A DNA stretch of 64,000 nt from Rubinisphaera italica (GTDB lineage: Bacteria > Planctomycetota > Planctomycetia > Planctomycetales > Planctomycetaceae), in assembly GCF_007859715.1 (NCBI RefSeq), contig NZ_SJPG01000001.1, positions 2,940,728-3,004,727 on the forward strand, given 5' to 3'. Below the pieces are notes generated by a model. It was not told where the DNA came from. It saw nothing but the letters and a program-made list of their open reading frames with translations, and did not search any database. A program made the translations under genes and the position numbers. Below are positions 25,041 to 34,041 of the stretch, in pieces. Each line of letters opens with the position of its first letter. The first letter of the stretch is position 1.

Positions 25041-25610
25041 TCAGAACCCGCGTGGATGGCTTGAAAGCCAGTCGGCAAAACGAGCTTTGAGTTGATCGCG
25101 ACTTTGTCTGTTTGGAAGTATGAAATCTGCGCCACCATTATACGGATGACAGATCCAATTTGCAGTAGGGCAGACGATCATTGTATCGACGATCTTCCAG
25201 TCGGCCACCAATCTGAGTATTGGATCGAAGATCCCGGGTTTCCATTTCCATTCGCTTATGAACAGATAGCGATAGTAGTTTTCGCTATCAGCAGGATCAG
25301 CCTTGAAAGTCCAATCGCACCGCGCGGAAGGATCAAGTGCAACTAGCGGCGAATCTGCTCGAGTCGGGGTTGTGGTTTCTCCAAATTCCGTGGAGGCCAG
25401 CAGTAGCGGCACGTCCTGTGTTGCGAGCTGATCAAGTACGGCGTTGTGTCGATGCAGAATGATCTGGTATTCGGTTTCGTTTTCCGCGTACCGCTTGGAC
25501 TCCGGCAACGAATGGAAACGTACCCATCGTTCCGGATATGCGTCACGAAGCAGGTAAGGTATCGCGGCGCACGTCGGAAACTCGGACCGCCAGAACGCCT
25601 CGAACTTCAA
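25041..25610 (-). CDS. Cassette protein of unknown function (DUF3885-like C-terminus)
   Basis: 189 residues from a TTG at 25610 (codons upstream are blocked within ~30 bases by the cassette start). It is soluble, rich in aromatic residues, with no signal peptide: PERWVRFHSLPESKRYAENETEY, then WKPGIFDPILRLVADWKI, and a C-terminal block CHPYNGGADFILPNRQSRDQLK ending WLSSHPRGF. That last block recalls the DUF3885 group, where a PYDGGxD stretch and a final WLSxxPxGL are usual; this is a weak match by eye. The stop lies 3 bases from attC site 3. It is the first gene of the array as read on the minus strand. Confidence 0.6.
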   Translation of the reverse strand: MKFEAFWRSEFPTCAAIPYLLRDAYPERWVRFHSLPESKRYAENETEYQIILHRHNAVLDQLATQDVPLLLASTEFGETTTPTRADSPLVALDPSARCDWTFKADPADSENYYRYLFISEWKWKPGIFDPILRLVADWKIVDTMIVCPTANWICHPYNGGADFILPNRQSRDQLKARFADWLSSHPRGF

Positions 25611-25636
25611 GTGTCAGCTGCCTTTGCAAAATAACT

Positions 25637-25671
25637 AATTGATAGACAGATTTAACTTCTGTCTATCAATT
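25637..25671. terminator. 13-bp perfect hairpin abutting the cassette array
   Basis: AATTGATAGACAG (25637-25649) pairs perfectly with CTGTCTATCAATT (25659-25671) around a 9-base loop. On the plus strand it is followed by TTTGATC, so it may be an intrinsic terminator. Its left edge is 2-3 bases from the start of the first cassette (25634), so it may also mark the recombination target. From 25672 to 26002 nothing else is recognised. Confidence 0.45.
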
Positions 25672-26002
25672 TTGATCTTCTGGATATCACTTCTCATCAT
25701 TATTCATCGATGGATCGATGACTGTCAACCAGCGGAAGTATATTGAGATTCTCATTGACTGCGATTCCAATGAGAAAGCCACTTTCAACCACTTCACCCA
25801 GATTGCATGATCAGTTATGCTAATAGCTCAGAGCCAACCATTACACTTATCGGACTGTACAGGCTAAGTCTACTGGATGGAGCGTTTTCCAGGTTATCAT
25901 CGAGACTGTCATCATCGAGCCTGGCGGCATCTCCGTGGTAGGAGAAAGGCAGAAGTCGAGCAATATCTGACCTAGCTGGCGGTGGAGAGAGATGTCGCTC
26001 CT

Positions 26003-26179
26003 TCAACATGAAATCGGGCTTACTCCGCTCTTCACTTCTAATAGCCCATTGAGTAAAAAGCGGTCCGATTTCAAGCACTTATGAGCCAGTTCCAAGCAGA
26101 AGATGCAGACAATACGACAGCCGAAACGAAGGCAGACGATGAGTCCACGAGCTAGTTGATCGATACCGAGAAAGAGCAT
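26003..26179 (-). pseudogene. IS110-family transposase N-terminal remnant
   Basis: GGAGG followed at proper distance by an ATG at 26179 opens MLFLGIDQLARGLIVCLR, matching the start of IS110-type transposases (LFLGIDQHxRQLTxxxR), where the aspartate is the first catalytic acid. After ~20 residues the similarity fades and the frame stops at 26003, against more than 300 residues for an intact enzyme. A second copy of the same 20-base core lies at 28359-28378. Confidence 0.45.
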
Positions 26180-26307
26180 TGCGGGTCCTCCTGTGAAAAG
26201 AGGAAGTGAGGCCTTCTCCATACGGAGAACCACCTCGCTGTTTGGGAACTGCACTTACATCGATATCAAAGAATTGCCTGTAATCGTAAATTGTTCGCGA
26301 TGCTGAA

Positions 26308-26805
26308 TTATTTTTTAGTCGTCAATTCAAAGTCATAAACCTGGGAGTCGTCGAATTCGACCGTGGCTTCGTGCGGCGTAGTCATTGGACTCACCAAAGC
26401 TGCAGGAACAGTTTCTTCGGCACCTACGTTCATTGGACCTTCCGTAGCCGTCCGCGAGTTCCAGAATGTACCATCCTGCAGCATAAATCTGCTGAACGTC
26501 ACTTTGTAAACACCCGGTAACACGCCGGGGTAATCAGACATCTCTACTCCGGCACCTCCTGGAGGCGAATAAAGAGTATAAACTCCGTTCTCATCGGTGC
26601 GTCCCATTGCAATCCGAGTAATTTTGGTCGAGCCCTCCGTCGGGGTGAACGTTACATCGACTCCTGCTGCCGGACTGCCATCAACCGTGACTGTTCCCTG
26701 GAGTTTTGTCAATTCGGACAAATAGTCCGGTTTTGAACTGGTGCCGCCACAACCAAGCTGGCATATAACAAACAAACTGGCCAGGATTCGCGTCTGAAAT
26801 TGCAT
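26308..26805 (-). CDS. Lipoprotein with carboxypeptidase-regulatory-like fold
   Basis: From the ATG at 26805 it has 165 residues. MQFQTRILASLFVICQLGCGGTSS is a lipoprotein signal with the lipobox cysteine near 19. The mature part (LQGTVTVDGSPAAGVDVTFTPTEG, TDENGVYTLYSPPGGAGV, PGVYKVTFSRFML) is the transthyretin/carboxypeptidase-regulatory type beta-sandwich common in planctomycete surface lipoproteins. It lies downstream of the DUF1559 gene on the same strand with 130 bp and a terminator between them; the two nearly always travel together in planctomycetes. Function unknown, probably at the cell surface. Confidence 0.8.
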   Translation of the reverse strand: MQFQTRILASLFVICQLGCGGTSSKPDYLSELTKLQGTVTVDGSPAAGVDVTFTPTEGSTKITRIAMGRTDENGVYTLYSPPGGAGVEMSDYPGVLPGVYKVTFSRFMLQDGTFWNSRTATEGPMNVGAEETVPAALVSPMTTPHEATVEFDDSQVYDFELTTKK

Positions 26806-26850
26806 ACTTATCATCAGGCATTCTCGGATTCAGATTTTCTTGATGTCAAT

Positions 26851-26886
26851 AAAAAAGCCGACGACTCATTCACGCGAAGCGTCGGC
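26851..26886 (-). terminator. Rho-independent terminator after the DUF1559 gene
   Basis: Read on the minus strand: GCCGACG, a 16-base loop, CGTCGGC, then TTTTTT (26856-26851). A 7-bp GC-rich perfect stem plus six T is a textbook intrinsic terminator. It lies between the DUF1559 gene and the lipoprotein gene, so it should lower expression of the second relative to the first. Confidence 0.8.
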
Positions 26887-26935
26887 GGCTTGAAACCTCT
26901 TCTTTCCAGCGTAAACCGCTGGAGAGGAATAGCGA

Positions 26936-27934
26936 CTATATTTCGCCCAGGACCTGACCGTCAGCCATACGACACAAGTTGCTAATCGTTACCGAACTTG
27001 CGTTTTCGCTGATGAATCGGACAGAACCATCAGCCATCAGAATCTGCATGCCGCCAACATGGTAGCTGCCTCCGTACCCCCAGCTGCCCAGCTTGGGAGA
27101 ACGATCGATTCCAGCGTAGGTGTGATTGTTGATTCCAAACGTGGGGTCAATTCCCGGTTGTAACCACCCACGGTAGCCGTATGGATTCGCGGAACCATTA
27201 TGAATTTCAAACTTCTGCTCGCCCATCGCGAATGTGTTGCTGGTTCCATCGGTAATATCCCGCATCCGCGCTTTGCTGTTGTCGCCGAAGATACGGCGGA
27301 CCGATCCTGTATCGGTTGACCAGTTATTACAGTCTGAATGCCTGTAATTAGCGTACACGATAAAGTCGTAGCTCGTTTTACGTCCACCGATGCCAGGCGC
27401 TGCACGATATGCTGCGGTGGTGGCTGTCAAATCATTGCCACTCGGCTGTGACGGACAGGTGAAGACATCGATTACCGTTTGATGCCGGGAGGCATTTCCG
27501 GATGCTAAGGGGTCACCCATAACAGTTGCCGTAGACCCACCCCCGATACATGTCTGCTGGGTTCCATAAACACCTCCTGCATTGTCCGACATCGCAACGT
27601 TGAAATCGTATGCGTCATAAAGATTGGCTTGTTCCAGAAACGGCAACAGCATCAACAGACCGTTTGTGTTCATAACCTGACAATTGGCTTTGCCCGTGCC
27701 CGTATAGACAGTCGAGCAAACTCCCTTGTTGTACACAGAGGCTGGAAACACCCCATGGGTATCGTGATAATTATGCAAAGCGAGACCGAGTTGCTTGAAG
27801 TTGTTTTTACAGCTGGTTCTCCGAGCCGCTTCTCGGGCCTGTTGCACTGCAGGAAGCAGGAGTGCAACCAGTATGGCAATGATCGCGATCACGACCAAAA
27901 GCTCGATGAGTGTAAATCCCTTTTTGTTCTTCAT
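26936..27934 (-). CDS. DUF1559 prepilin-like protein
   Basis: 332 residues. [22 protein letters not shown] is a type IV pilin/pseudopilin leader with cleavage before the first phenylalanine, followed by [15 protein letters not shown], the planctomycete DUF1559 hallmark. The middle region has the usual [19 protein letters not shown] and [12 protein letters not shown]. The C-terminus has the H-x9-DG box ([17 protein letters not shown]). The family has expanded to dozens of copies per planctomycete genome and is thought to form or decorate pilus- or sheath-like surface structures; the exact role is unknown. It is the first gene of a two-gene unit with the lipoprotein. Confidence 0.93.
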   Translation of the reverse strand: MKNKKGFTLIELLVVIAIIAILVALLLPAVQQAREAARRTSCKNNFKQLGLALHNYHDTHGVFPASVYNKGVCSTVYTGTGKANCQVMNTNGLLMLLPFLEQANLYDAYDFNVAMSDNAGGVYGTQQTCIGGGSTATVMGDPLASGNASRHQTVIDVFTCPSQPSGNDLTATTAAYRAAPGIGGRKTSYDFIVYANYRHSDCNNWSTDTGSVRRIFGDNSKARMRDITDGTSNTFAMGEQKFEIHNGSANPYGYRGWLQPGIDPTFGINNHTYAGIDRSPKLGSWGYGGSYHVGGMQILMADGSVRFISENASSVTISNLCRMADGQVLGEI

Positions 27935-28319
27935 TGGAATCCCCTATATTTAAAACAGATAAAATTTGCCATAGTGACGATATCTCGTTACATCATTCAT
28001 TCTCAGCAAAACTTGAGCCACAATCGTTTTTAATTCAATATTCCCGGAAATCGCAGTCCGCAAATGGACAAATTGATTTCATGTGCTCGAAGCGTGAATC
28101 TTTTTCCAACACCGATGCACACATAAAAGGCAACGCTACAGGCCATGCCATCGCATTCATTCATAACGACGGAGTTCATTCCGCCAAACGGCTTGATCAA
28201 TTCCGCGACGAAATCAGCCCGTCGTTAAAACCGCAGACTTCAACCACAGCTTTGAACGATTCGTTGAGCTCAGCACAGCGTTGCGTGAGTTGGTCAAAGA
28301 ATTGCAAAACTTTGACTTA
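27935..28319. other. Gap with decayed coding sequence
   Basis: Upstream region of the DUF1559 gene. At 28221-28320 on the plus strand one frame reads VVKTADFNHSFERFVELSTALRELVKELQNF without a stop, which looks like real protein sequence, but it is closed just upstream by TGA at 28194. It is probably a remnant of an unknown gene. A longer plus frame across 27934-28320 has no family resemblance and is not called. Confidence 0.3.
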
Positions 28320-28384
28320 ACGCGTGGATACAAAAAGAGGGGTCAGTTGTCGTGTATGTGATCGATACCGAGAAAGAGTGAGTG
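28320..28384 (-). pseudogene. Second IS110-family transposase N-terminal remnant
   Basis: On the minus strand the bases read LFLGID, then with one base restored QHTRQLT, the conserved start of IS110-type transposases. It shares TGATCGATACCGAGAAAGAG (plus strand) with the remnant at 26179. Both point the same way, 2.2 kb apart, flanking the DUF1559/lipoprotein pair. Upstream, ATTCCCC/GGGGAAT (28386-28407) forms a hairpin. Confidence 0.4.
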
Positions 28385-28573
28385 TGATTCCCCAGCAATC
28401 GGGGAATCGCAATTCCCATTCATTGACAACACATTCATCGAGACCAAAGGACTCGGTCAGAAAATAGAGGAATGTTGCGACAAGCTGTGGAGCGGCTTCC
28501 CTGGCCCTTTGCCAGTGGCAGAGGGCTGTTATCACAGTCCCCCCCTTTTAACTAAACGCTTATCGGGTCGTTG

Positions 28574-29970
28574 CTACTTCACTTTCTCAAGTTTTGGAGC
28601 CTTCCAAGTGCCATCGAGTGCGACTTCTTTTGGCCAATAGAGGCGCATATACGTCGCAAATGGTCCCTTGGGGGCAGGTAGCCAGTTCGCTTCCAACTCT
28701 TTGCCCGGAGATTCGTTCTGGATGTAAATCGTCAGTCCGCCGTCGGCGTCTTTCTTCAACTCCGGTAGCATTGGCGACTTGATGAGGTAGCGGTTGATGG
28801 GATTGGCCACCAGCAGGCTTTGAGGAAGCTCGTACATCGTCAGCGACCAGAATGCATTGACCGTAGGATATTCCCCTGGCGCAAAGTGTAGTGTGTAATT
28901 GTCGCTGCCGGTGAGTGGCTGGCCTTCACTGTCCACGCGATAGATCGGATACATTGCCTCCGCCTGGGCATTGCCGTAGATGCCGATTGTGCCGAGCCAG
29001 CGGTATAAGTAATTGTCACTCAAGGTTTCGCGGGAGCCGAAGATATCTCCAGAGGTGAGTTTTCCTTCATTTAGCTCTTTGACGCCACCGGCAAAGGCCT
29101 CCCAGGCGTCGGCACGGCCCTGCTCAATAGCTGTCCTCATTTCGGGCGAGAGTTTGGCGGGGTCGAAGGTCTTGCCACCCTCGATACCAATCGTGGCAAA
29201 GCTTTCCCGAAGTGCCTTCTCATTCGGCAACGTCAGGCAGTAACCCAGCACGAAATTCATGATGTTGAAGAAATCCAGCGACGTCTTCTCATCTTCTTTG
29301 GTCAGCGGCTTGATGAAGTCCACGACTGGCGCGGCCTGTGGTGGCGTGGTTCCCAGGAACGTAGACAAAGGCTGCATGTTGTATTGGGCCTGGATCTTCT
29401 AAACATTGTCGATATCGGCCGGATTGAACAACTGTGTGCGGAACGCGACCATGCCGAAGTGCGTATCGAACGTGTATACCTTCTTGATGCCTTCAGGTGT
29501 TTCGCCTTTCCAGTCCGGCCCGACCAGCAAGAAATTGCCGGCTTCATTGCCAGTTGTTCTCGATCTGGCGTAGCCAGCAATGTACGTGTAAGCATCCCAC
29601 CTCTGAATGCTGGAATAGCGTTCCTTCTCGATCGCCGACACAGCAATCACGATTGGCTCGGTACGCAAATCCAGCCCGCCATAGAATACGGTGTATCCGA
29701 ATTCGGTGTCTGTATCGCGGTATCGGCAGGCGTGTAGACTCGGCCAACACTCTTAATGTGATTCCAAGTTGCCTTGAAACCAGGATCGTTCTCGTCCACG
29801 TAATAGGCACACTGAATGCGGTAGTTATCTACCAGTGGGTAACCATAAGTGTAGGCTTCTTTGCCGATGGCGCGGGCCTCAGCTGGTGTCACGGCCTCCG
29901 CCTGTGCCAATACAGGCATGGTGTTCACTGCAGTGATCGCTATAATTGTTATGATAGTTCTTGGATTCAC
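28574..29970 (-). pseudogene. DUF1254/DUF1214 protein, broken by a frameshift and a stop
   Basis: A GTG at 29970 with AAAGGA upstream starts a signal peptide (IITIIAITAVNTMPVLAQ), then the DUF1254 domain: EARAIGKEAYTYGYPLVDNYR and TPNSDTPYSMAG. There one base is missing (about 29680) and the frame moves to DLRTEPIVIAVSAI, RTTGNEAGNFLLVGPDWKGETP. A TAG at 29399-29401 follows NPADIDNV, after which the same frame goes on with KIQAQYNMQPLSTF and the complete DUF1214 domain (YRWLGTIGIYGNAQAEAMYP, DNYTLHFAPGEYPTVNAFWS, GPFATYMRLYWPKE) to the natural end at 28574. Intact relatives are single periplasmic proteins of ~460 residues with unknown function. Two separate lesions in a well-preserved reading frame suggest recent inactivation. 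Confidence 0.85.
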
Positions 29971-29998
29971 TTGAGTTTTCCTTTAGGTTGTGGATGAT

Positions 29999-30835
29999 CT
30001 AGCGGTTGTGGTTAAGTCGAAATTTTAAATATTCAATCAGTTCGAATTCGCCTGGCTTCCAGGTCTTGTCGAACCAGCTCTTCTCGGGGCCATACAGACG
30101 CAGCAGCACACTCCAGCCTTTGCCGGGAACGGTCTCTGAATCCAATTATTTTCATGCCCCTTGGGGGCCGTTGGGCCGAACCAGACATCCACCGAACCGT
30201 CGGCATTGATGTCGATTTCTTTGTTTTTACTGCCTATGCTTGGGAACTGCTGGTCGGACTGCAGTTCCGAGCAGGTCTGGTTGTCATACACAACGAAGGA
30301 CCAGAAGTCCTTGGCCGGGATGTTCGGTGACAACTGAATCTTATAGGTATTGGCACCGTCTAGCGGACTGCCCTTGGAGTCGGTAGTCGCCATTACGTAT
30401 TGCGAGCCGACGCCCACCATATTGAATGCCATCGCCGGGGTGACGCCGGTGAGTTGTATTGATACAGGACACGTGCTGCCAGGTGGCGTACGCCCGGTTG
30501 CGAGAGGAAATGATAGCCGCCACCGACAAAAGGGAAGAACCATGTGCTGCCCGGATTGTGGTATGCCTACTTAATCCGAGGCTTAAATCGATGGTACGTG
30601 CTGTGGCATTGTCCACGGCTACGGCTTCGGTGAGCGACTTCTTGAGTTTTTCGACTGGATTAAAGGTTTTACCTTTCTCGATGACGATCGCCGCGAGCAT
30701 GCCGAGGATTTCCGGGCTATAGGCCTCGTTCGGCTCCGCCTGGACGATCTCGTTGATGTCCTCGAAAAAGCTGAAGTCGTTGCCGCCGATGGTATTGCAA
30801 GCCTTGTGCAATCTTAGCGATAGTTGTTCAGTCAT
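29999..30835 (-). pseudogene. Second DUF1254/DUF1214 gene, 5'-truncated with several frameshifts
   Basis: Lies 28 bp upstream of the first in the same direction, so the two were a tandem operon. What remains starts in the second half of the family: SLRLHKACNTIGGNDFSFFEDINEIVQ, EILGMLAAIVIEKGKTFNP, EAVAVDNATARTIDL. It then shifts frame near 30560-30540 and continues GVTPAMAFNMVGVGSQYVMAT, GANTYKIQLSPNIPAKDFWSFVVYDNQT and VDVWFGPTAPKGHENNWIQ. A two-base insertion near 30140 shifts it again into VPGKGWSVLLRLYGPEKSWFDKTWKPGEFELI, the normal family ending, with the stop at 29999. The N-terminal DUF1254 half is missing. It is more decayed than its neighbour. Confidence 0.8.
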
Positions 30836-31173
30836 GTCGACCAGATGGCCTTTTAATCCTTTTTATAAATTTGATTCTTCTACTCAAAAACGAGCCGTCG
30901 ATGAATCCAACTTGACGATGCTCAAGCACGATCGAACATGAAGCAACTGAAACGAGGTATGGGAAATCCTCCCCGAATGTATGGTCCAAATCGTGACCGA
31001 GAATAATGGAAAGCAGCAATTCTGCGATCTGAACTTTGCCCGGGTTTGGCTGGAACGCCACACTGTTGTCTATTACTCTGTAATAAAGAAGTGTGATTTT
31101 CATAATCTGTGAACCAGTTCATCCTCCAAAAAATAATTAATGCCCGCAATTTACTGAAGACTCGAACTGTCTT
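30836..31173. other. Gap between the DUF1254 remnants and the efflux ATPase gene
   Basis: No gene recognised. The stretch 30969-31016 (from TCCTCCCCGAATG to GAATAATGGAAAG) weakly recalls elements A and B and may be a third, diverged copy. No clear promoter was seen before the ATPase gene. Confidence 0.3.
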
Positions 31174-31911
31174 ATGCCTTTGATTGATTTGAACAATGTC
31201 ACGAAGACCTATGATCTGGGGGAGATCAAGGTCGAGGCTCTCAAAAATGCGACGTTTTCCATCGAACGGGGTGAGTATGTGGCGTTGATTGGTCCATCCG
31301 GTTCGGGGAAGTCGACGCTGATGAACACCTTGGGTTGCCTGGATCGTCCGACTGCCGGAAGCTATCTGCTTGATGGCGAAGAGGTTGTCACGATGACGAA
31401 AAATCAGCGGGCTTCGTTGCGGAATCGACAACTCGGTTTTGTTTTTCAGAATTTCAACTTGCTGGCTCGCACATCGGCTCTCGAAAATGTCGAACTTCCA
31501 CTGCTTTACACGAAGGGAATCAGTGCGCGAGAACGATATCAGCGTGCGGTCGATTCCCTGAAAAGCGTGGGGTTGGGAGATCGATTCGATCACCACCCCA
31601 GCCAATTATCCGGAGGTCAACAGCAACGAGTCGCAATTGCCCGGGCTCTCGTGAATCGTCCGTCCATCCTGATGGGGGATGAGCCGACCGGAAATCTCGA
31701 TTCCAAAACCAGCAGGGATGTCATTCGACTGTTTCGAGAGCTGAATCAATCCCGACAACTGACTGTCATCATCGTGACTCATGACCAGAATGTCGCGAAA
31801 AATGCTGATCGAATTATTGCTATGCACGACGGTGAAATTATCGCCGACACCTGCAACTTCGAAGAGGCGATGGAATCGTTACAGGCCTCAGAATCGTTAC
31901 TGTCGGAATAA
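31174..31911 (+). CDS. ABC transporter ATPase of the MacB/LolD type
   Basis: 245 residues, the usual length for a stand-alone LolD/MacB ATPase. Walker A GPSGSGKST near 40, Q-loop FVFQNFNL near 90, signature LSGGQQQRVAIARAL near 145, Walker B ILMGDEPTGNLDSKT near 166, and the H-loop VTHD near 201 are all intact. It provides the energy for a tripartite efflux pump: outer-membrane TolC-like protein next door (31975), permease (33949-35181) and adaptor (35216-36469) on the opposite strand. The ATG at 31174 has no clear ribosome-binding site. The substrate is unknown; the MacAB group moves macrolides, peptides or lipopeptides from the periplasm. Confidence 0.92.
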   Translation: MPLIDLNNVTKTYDLGEIKVEALKNATFSIERGEYVALIGPSGSGKSTLMNTLGCLDRPTAGSYLLDGEEVVTMTKNQRASLRNRQLGFVFQNFNLLARTSALENVELPLLYTKGISARERYQRAVDSLKSVGLGDRFDHHPSQLSGGQQQRVAIARALVNRPSILMGDEPTGNLDSKTSRDVIRLFRELNQSRQLTVIIVTHDQNVAKNADRIIAMHDGEIIADTCNFEEAMESLQASESLLSE

Positions 31912-31974
31912 AAATGATATTCAAACGGTGACGACGTTGGGGATATGTGCAAAGATCTGCCGATATTTTGAGGT

Positions 31975-34041
31975 ATGTCAATCCGTAGAATCGACAGAAT
32001 GGGACTGCTTGTATTGATTGCAATAATCGGAATGACCGGTTGCAGTCGATTCAGAAAAGCACGTGCCGTTGTGATTCCCGAACAACGGACAATTGAATAT
32101 CGAAACCCGGAATCACTGCCCATTACCCCGCTGCCTTCGTATGCCAAGCCTCGAACTGTCTCTAATCCCTTAAATGGATTGGCTCCGCTGCAGTTATCCT
32201 TAGACGAAGCAATACGCATTGCCCTGAAAAACTCGGAAGTTGTACGCGTCCTGGGAGGTTTCACGGCTTCTTCATCGGGACGAACGATTTACGATCCGGG
32301 TATTGTCAATACAACCATCGATCAGGCACGCGGTCGATTTGATCCGAATCTTTCGATCAACAACACGTTCAACCAGAACGAAACCGCTCAATCGATCTTC
32401 ACTCCCGGACCACCCGGAGCGGCTATTATTGAAAGTCAGACGGACGGTTACACTCTCGACAGCAGTTTGACAGATTTGAATGCGGTGGGGGGCACATCTT
32501 CAGTGCGTGTCGGGGTGACTTATTCCGATACCGAACCAATTGGTCCACCGCTCAATCCTCAGGCGAATCATTTTGCGGAACTCAGCTATGTCCAGCCCTT
32601 GCTTCAAGGCGGAGGAGCCAAGGCGAATCTCGCACCGATTCTGATTGCCAATATCGATACGGAACGTTCTTTCTTTCAGTATAAGTCGAGCGTGCAGCAA
32701 CTGGTTCGCGGAGTGATTGAAGGGTACTGGTCTCTCGTGTTTGCCCGCACCGATCGCTGGGCCAGGCAGCAACAGGTGGAGCAGGCCGAGTTTGCCTATG
32801 AACGTGAACTCAGCAGAAAGGCCCGCGGCCTGGGCGATCTGGGCGATGTCGCACAAACCCGGGTTGCTCTCACCAATTTTCGGGCCACTCTGGTCGCAGC
32901 CAAGTCGAATGTGCTGCAGCGTGAGTCTGCTCTGTTGAACATTATGGGTTTGTCTCCGACTGAAGTCGGTGAAGTGATTCCACTCACGCCTCCCCATAAA
33001 CAACGCCTCGAATTCAATTGGGACGAACTAATTGCACTGGCGGAACGGTATCGACCTGATCTGATCGAATTAAAATTGATCATCGAAGCTGACCAGCAGC
33101 GAATTCTTCTTGCCCAGAATAATGCCCAGCCTCGTCTGGATGCCGTCGCACTGTACCGTTGGGATGGACTGGAAGGTCGTGCCCCCTCCGGAGCCGGGGT
33201 GGGCAGCAATGGCGTGACAGACTGGACGTTAGGTGTGAATTTCTCAGTCCCTCTGGGACTTCGTCAGGCCCGCGCGAATGTCCGACAACAGGAACTGATT
33301 GTGCAAAGAGACTTTGCCAATCTGGATCAGGGCGTCCACAATGCTCTCCATCTGGTGGCTTTGAGTGTACGAACGCAGGATCAGCTCTACGAACAATACG
33401 AGGCACAACTCGATGCCCGCGATGCTGCTCAGGATAATTTACGGGTTCAGAAAGCGGAGTTTGCTAACGGGAGAACCATCTTCCTGAATGTTCTCCAGGC
33501 AATCGTCGACTGGGGAAATACCGTCAGTGCCGAGGCTCAGTCACTCACTCAATACAATACAGAGTTAGCGAACCTGGAAGTGCAGACAGGTACCATTCTC
33601 GAAGTTCATGGCGTACGATTCATGGAAGAACGGCAGAAATTTGCCGGGCCCTGCTCGTTGTGTGATGAGAAGGTTTTCTATCCTTCTGCAATCACTCCGA
33701 CGGAAAACAATCCCCATTATGAAGTGGGTAACGAACCGGCTGAAGAAGCGTTTGATCTGGACGATCCTCTCGACAAAAACAAGTCTCCAAAAAGAAAACC
33801 ATTCGATTTGCCCGAGCCAATTCTGCCGATGCCGTTTCTTGAGGATGAGGTAGGGATGGAAAGAACGCAGCCGCTGTTCCCAGATCAATCGCCTCCTGTC
33901 TTTCCGTTACCGGAAGAGACAACACTGCCTGAAGAAACAACACGTTCATTATTCGTACCGCAGGGCATCGATCGGATCGAGTTGACTAGCCCGCCGGGCG
34001 GGATAAAAACCGAAGAAGATCCCCACCGCGGCAGCAAATAA
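31975..34041 (+). CDS. TolC-family outer-membrane efflux lipoprotein
   Basis: 688 residues. An N-terminal lipoprotein signal (LLVLIAIIGMTGCSR, cysteine near 23) is followed by a TolC/OEP region at ~60-560. Two repeats are visible: LSLDEAIRIALKNSEVV near 60 with LARKARGLGDLGDVAQTRVAL near 290, and RYRPDLIELKLIIEADQQRI near 360 with NVRQQELIVQRDFANLDQGVHNAL near 440. The ~120-residue C-terminal tail is proline- and acid-rich and not part of the fold. Its last 31 codons overlap the 3' end of the convergent permease gene, which encodes that family's conserved PARRASQLDPIDALRYE terminus. The overlap therefore lengthened the tail of this protein, not of the permease. It follows the ATPase by 63 bp. 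Confidence 0.87.
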   Translation: MSIRRIDRMGLLVLIAIIGMTGCSRFRKARAVVIPEQRTIEYRNPESLPITPLPSYAKPRTVSNPLNGLAPLQLSLDEAIRIALKNSEVVRVLGGFTASSSGRTIYDPGIVNTTIDQARGRFDPNLSINNTFNQNETAQSIFTPGPPGAAIIESQTDGYTLDSSLTDLNAVGGTSSVRVGVTYSDTEPIGPPLNPQANHFAELSYVQPLLQGGGAKANLAPILIANIDTERSFFQYKSSVQQLVRGVIEGYWSLVFARTDRWARQQQVEQAEFAYERELSRKARGLGDLGDVAQTRVALTNFRATLVAAKSNVLQRESALLNIMGLSPTEVGEVIPLTPPHKQRLEFNWDELIALAERYRPDLIELKLIIEADQQRILLAQNNAQPRLDAVALYRWDGLEGRAPSGAGVGSNGVTDWTLGVNFSVPLGLRQARANVRQQELIVQRDFANLDQGVHNALHLVALSVRTQDQLYEQYEAQLDARDAAQDNLRVQKAEFANGRTIFLNVLQAIVDWGNTVSAEAQSLTQYNTELANLEVQTGTILEVHGVRFMEERQKFAGPCSLCDEKVFYPSAITPTENNPHYEVGNEPAEEAFDLDDPLDKNKSPKRKPFDLPEPILPMPFLEDEVGMERTQPLFPDQSPPVFPLPEETTLPEETTRSLFVPQGIDRIELTSPPGGIKTEEDPHRGSK

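Larger units (their letters stand above)
23046..25634 (-). mobile_element. Integron gene-cassette array without integrase (CALIN-like)
   Basis: Four minus-strand genes are separated by three attC-like sites, all in the orientation expected for cassettes read on the minus strand (gene, stop, attC, next gene). Each site reads, on the minus strand, from a TAAC/GAAC core through an AACCsGG arm and its complement to CGTTAGCC, CGTTATGCC or CGTTATTTGGC. The first cassette starts at about 25634 with TTATTTTGC, exactly complementary to the GCAAAATAA that opens its own attC. No integrase gene lies in the window on either side. The distal end is cut off in the PSCyt1 pseudogene at about 23045. Confidence 0.8.

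Noticed and set aside
27934..28320. 128-codon plus-strand frame
   Set aside because: No family likeness, no ribosome-binding site, and it overlaps the DUF1559 promoter region.
22731..31173. Prophage or conjugative element
   Set aside because: No integrase, phage structural, relaxase or transfer gene was seen; the accessory content is explained by integron cassettes and IS remnants.
30922..31605. 227-codon minus-strand frame
   Set aside because: Antisense to the ABC ATPase gene with intact Walker and signature motifs.
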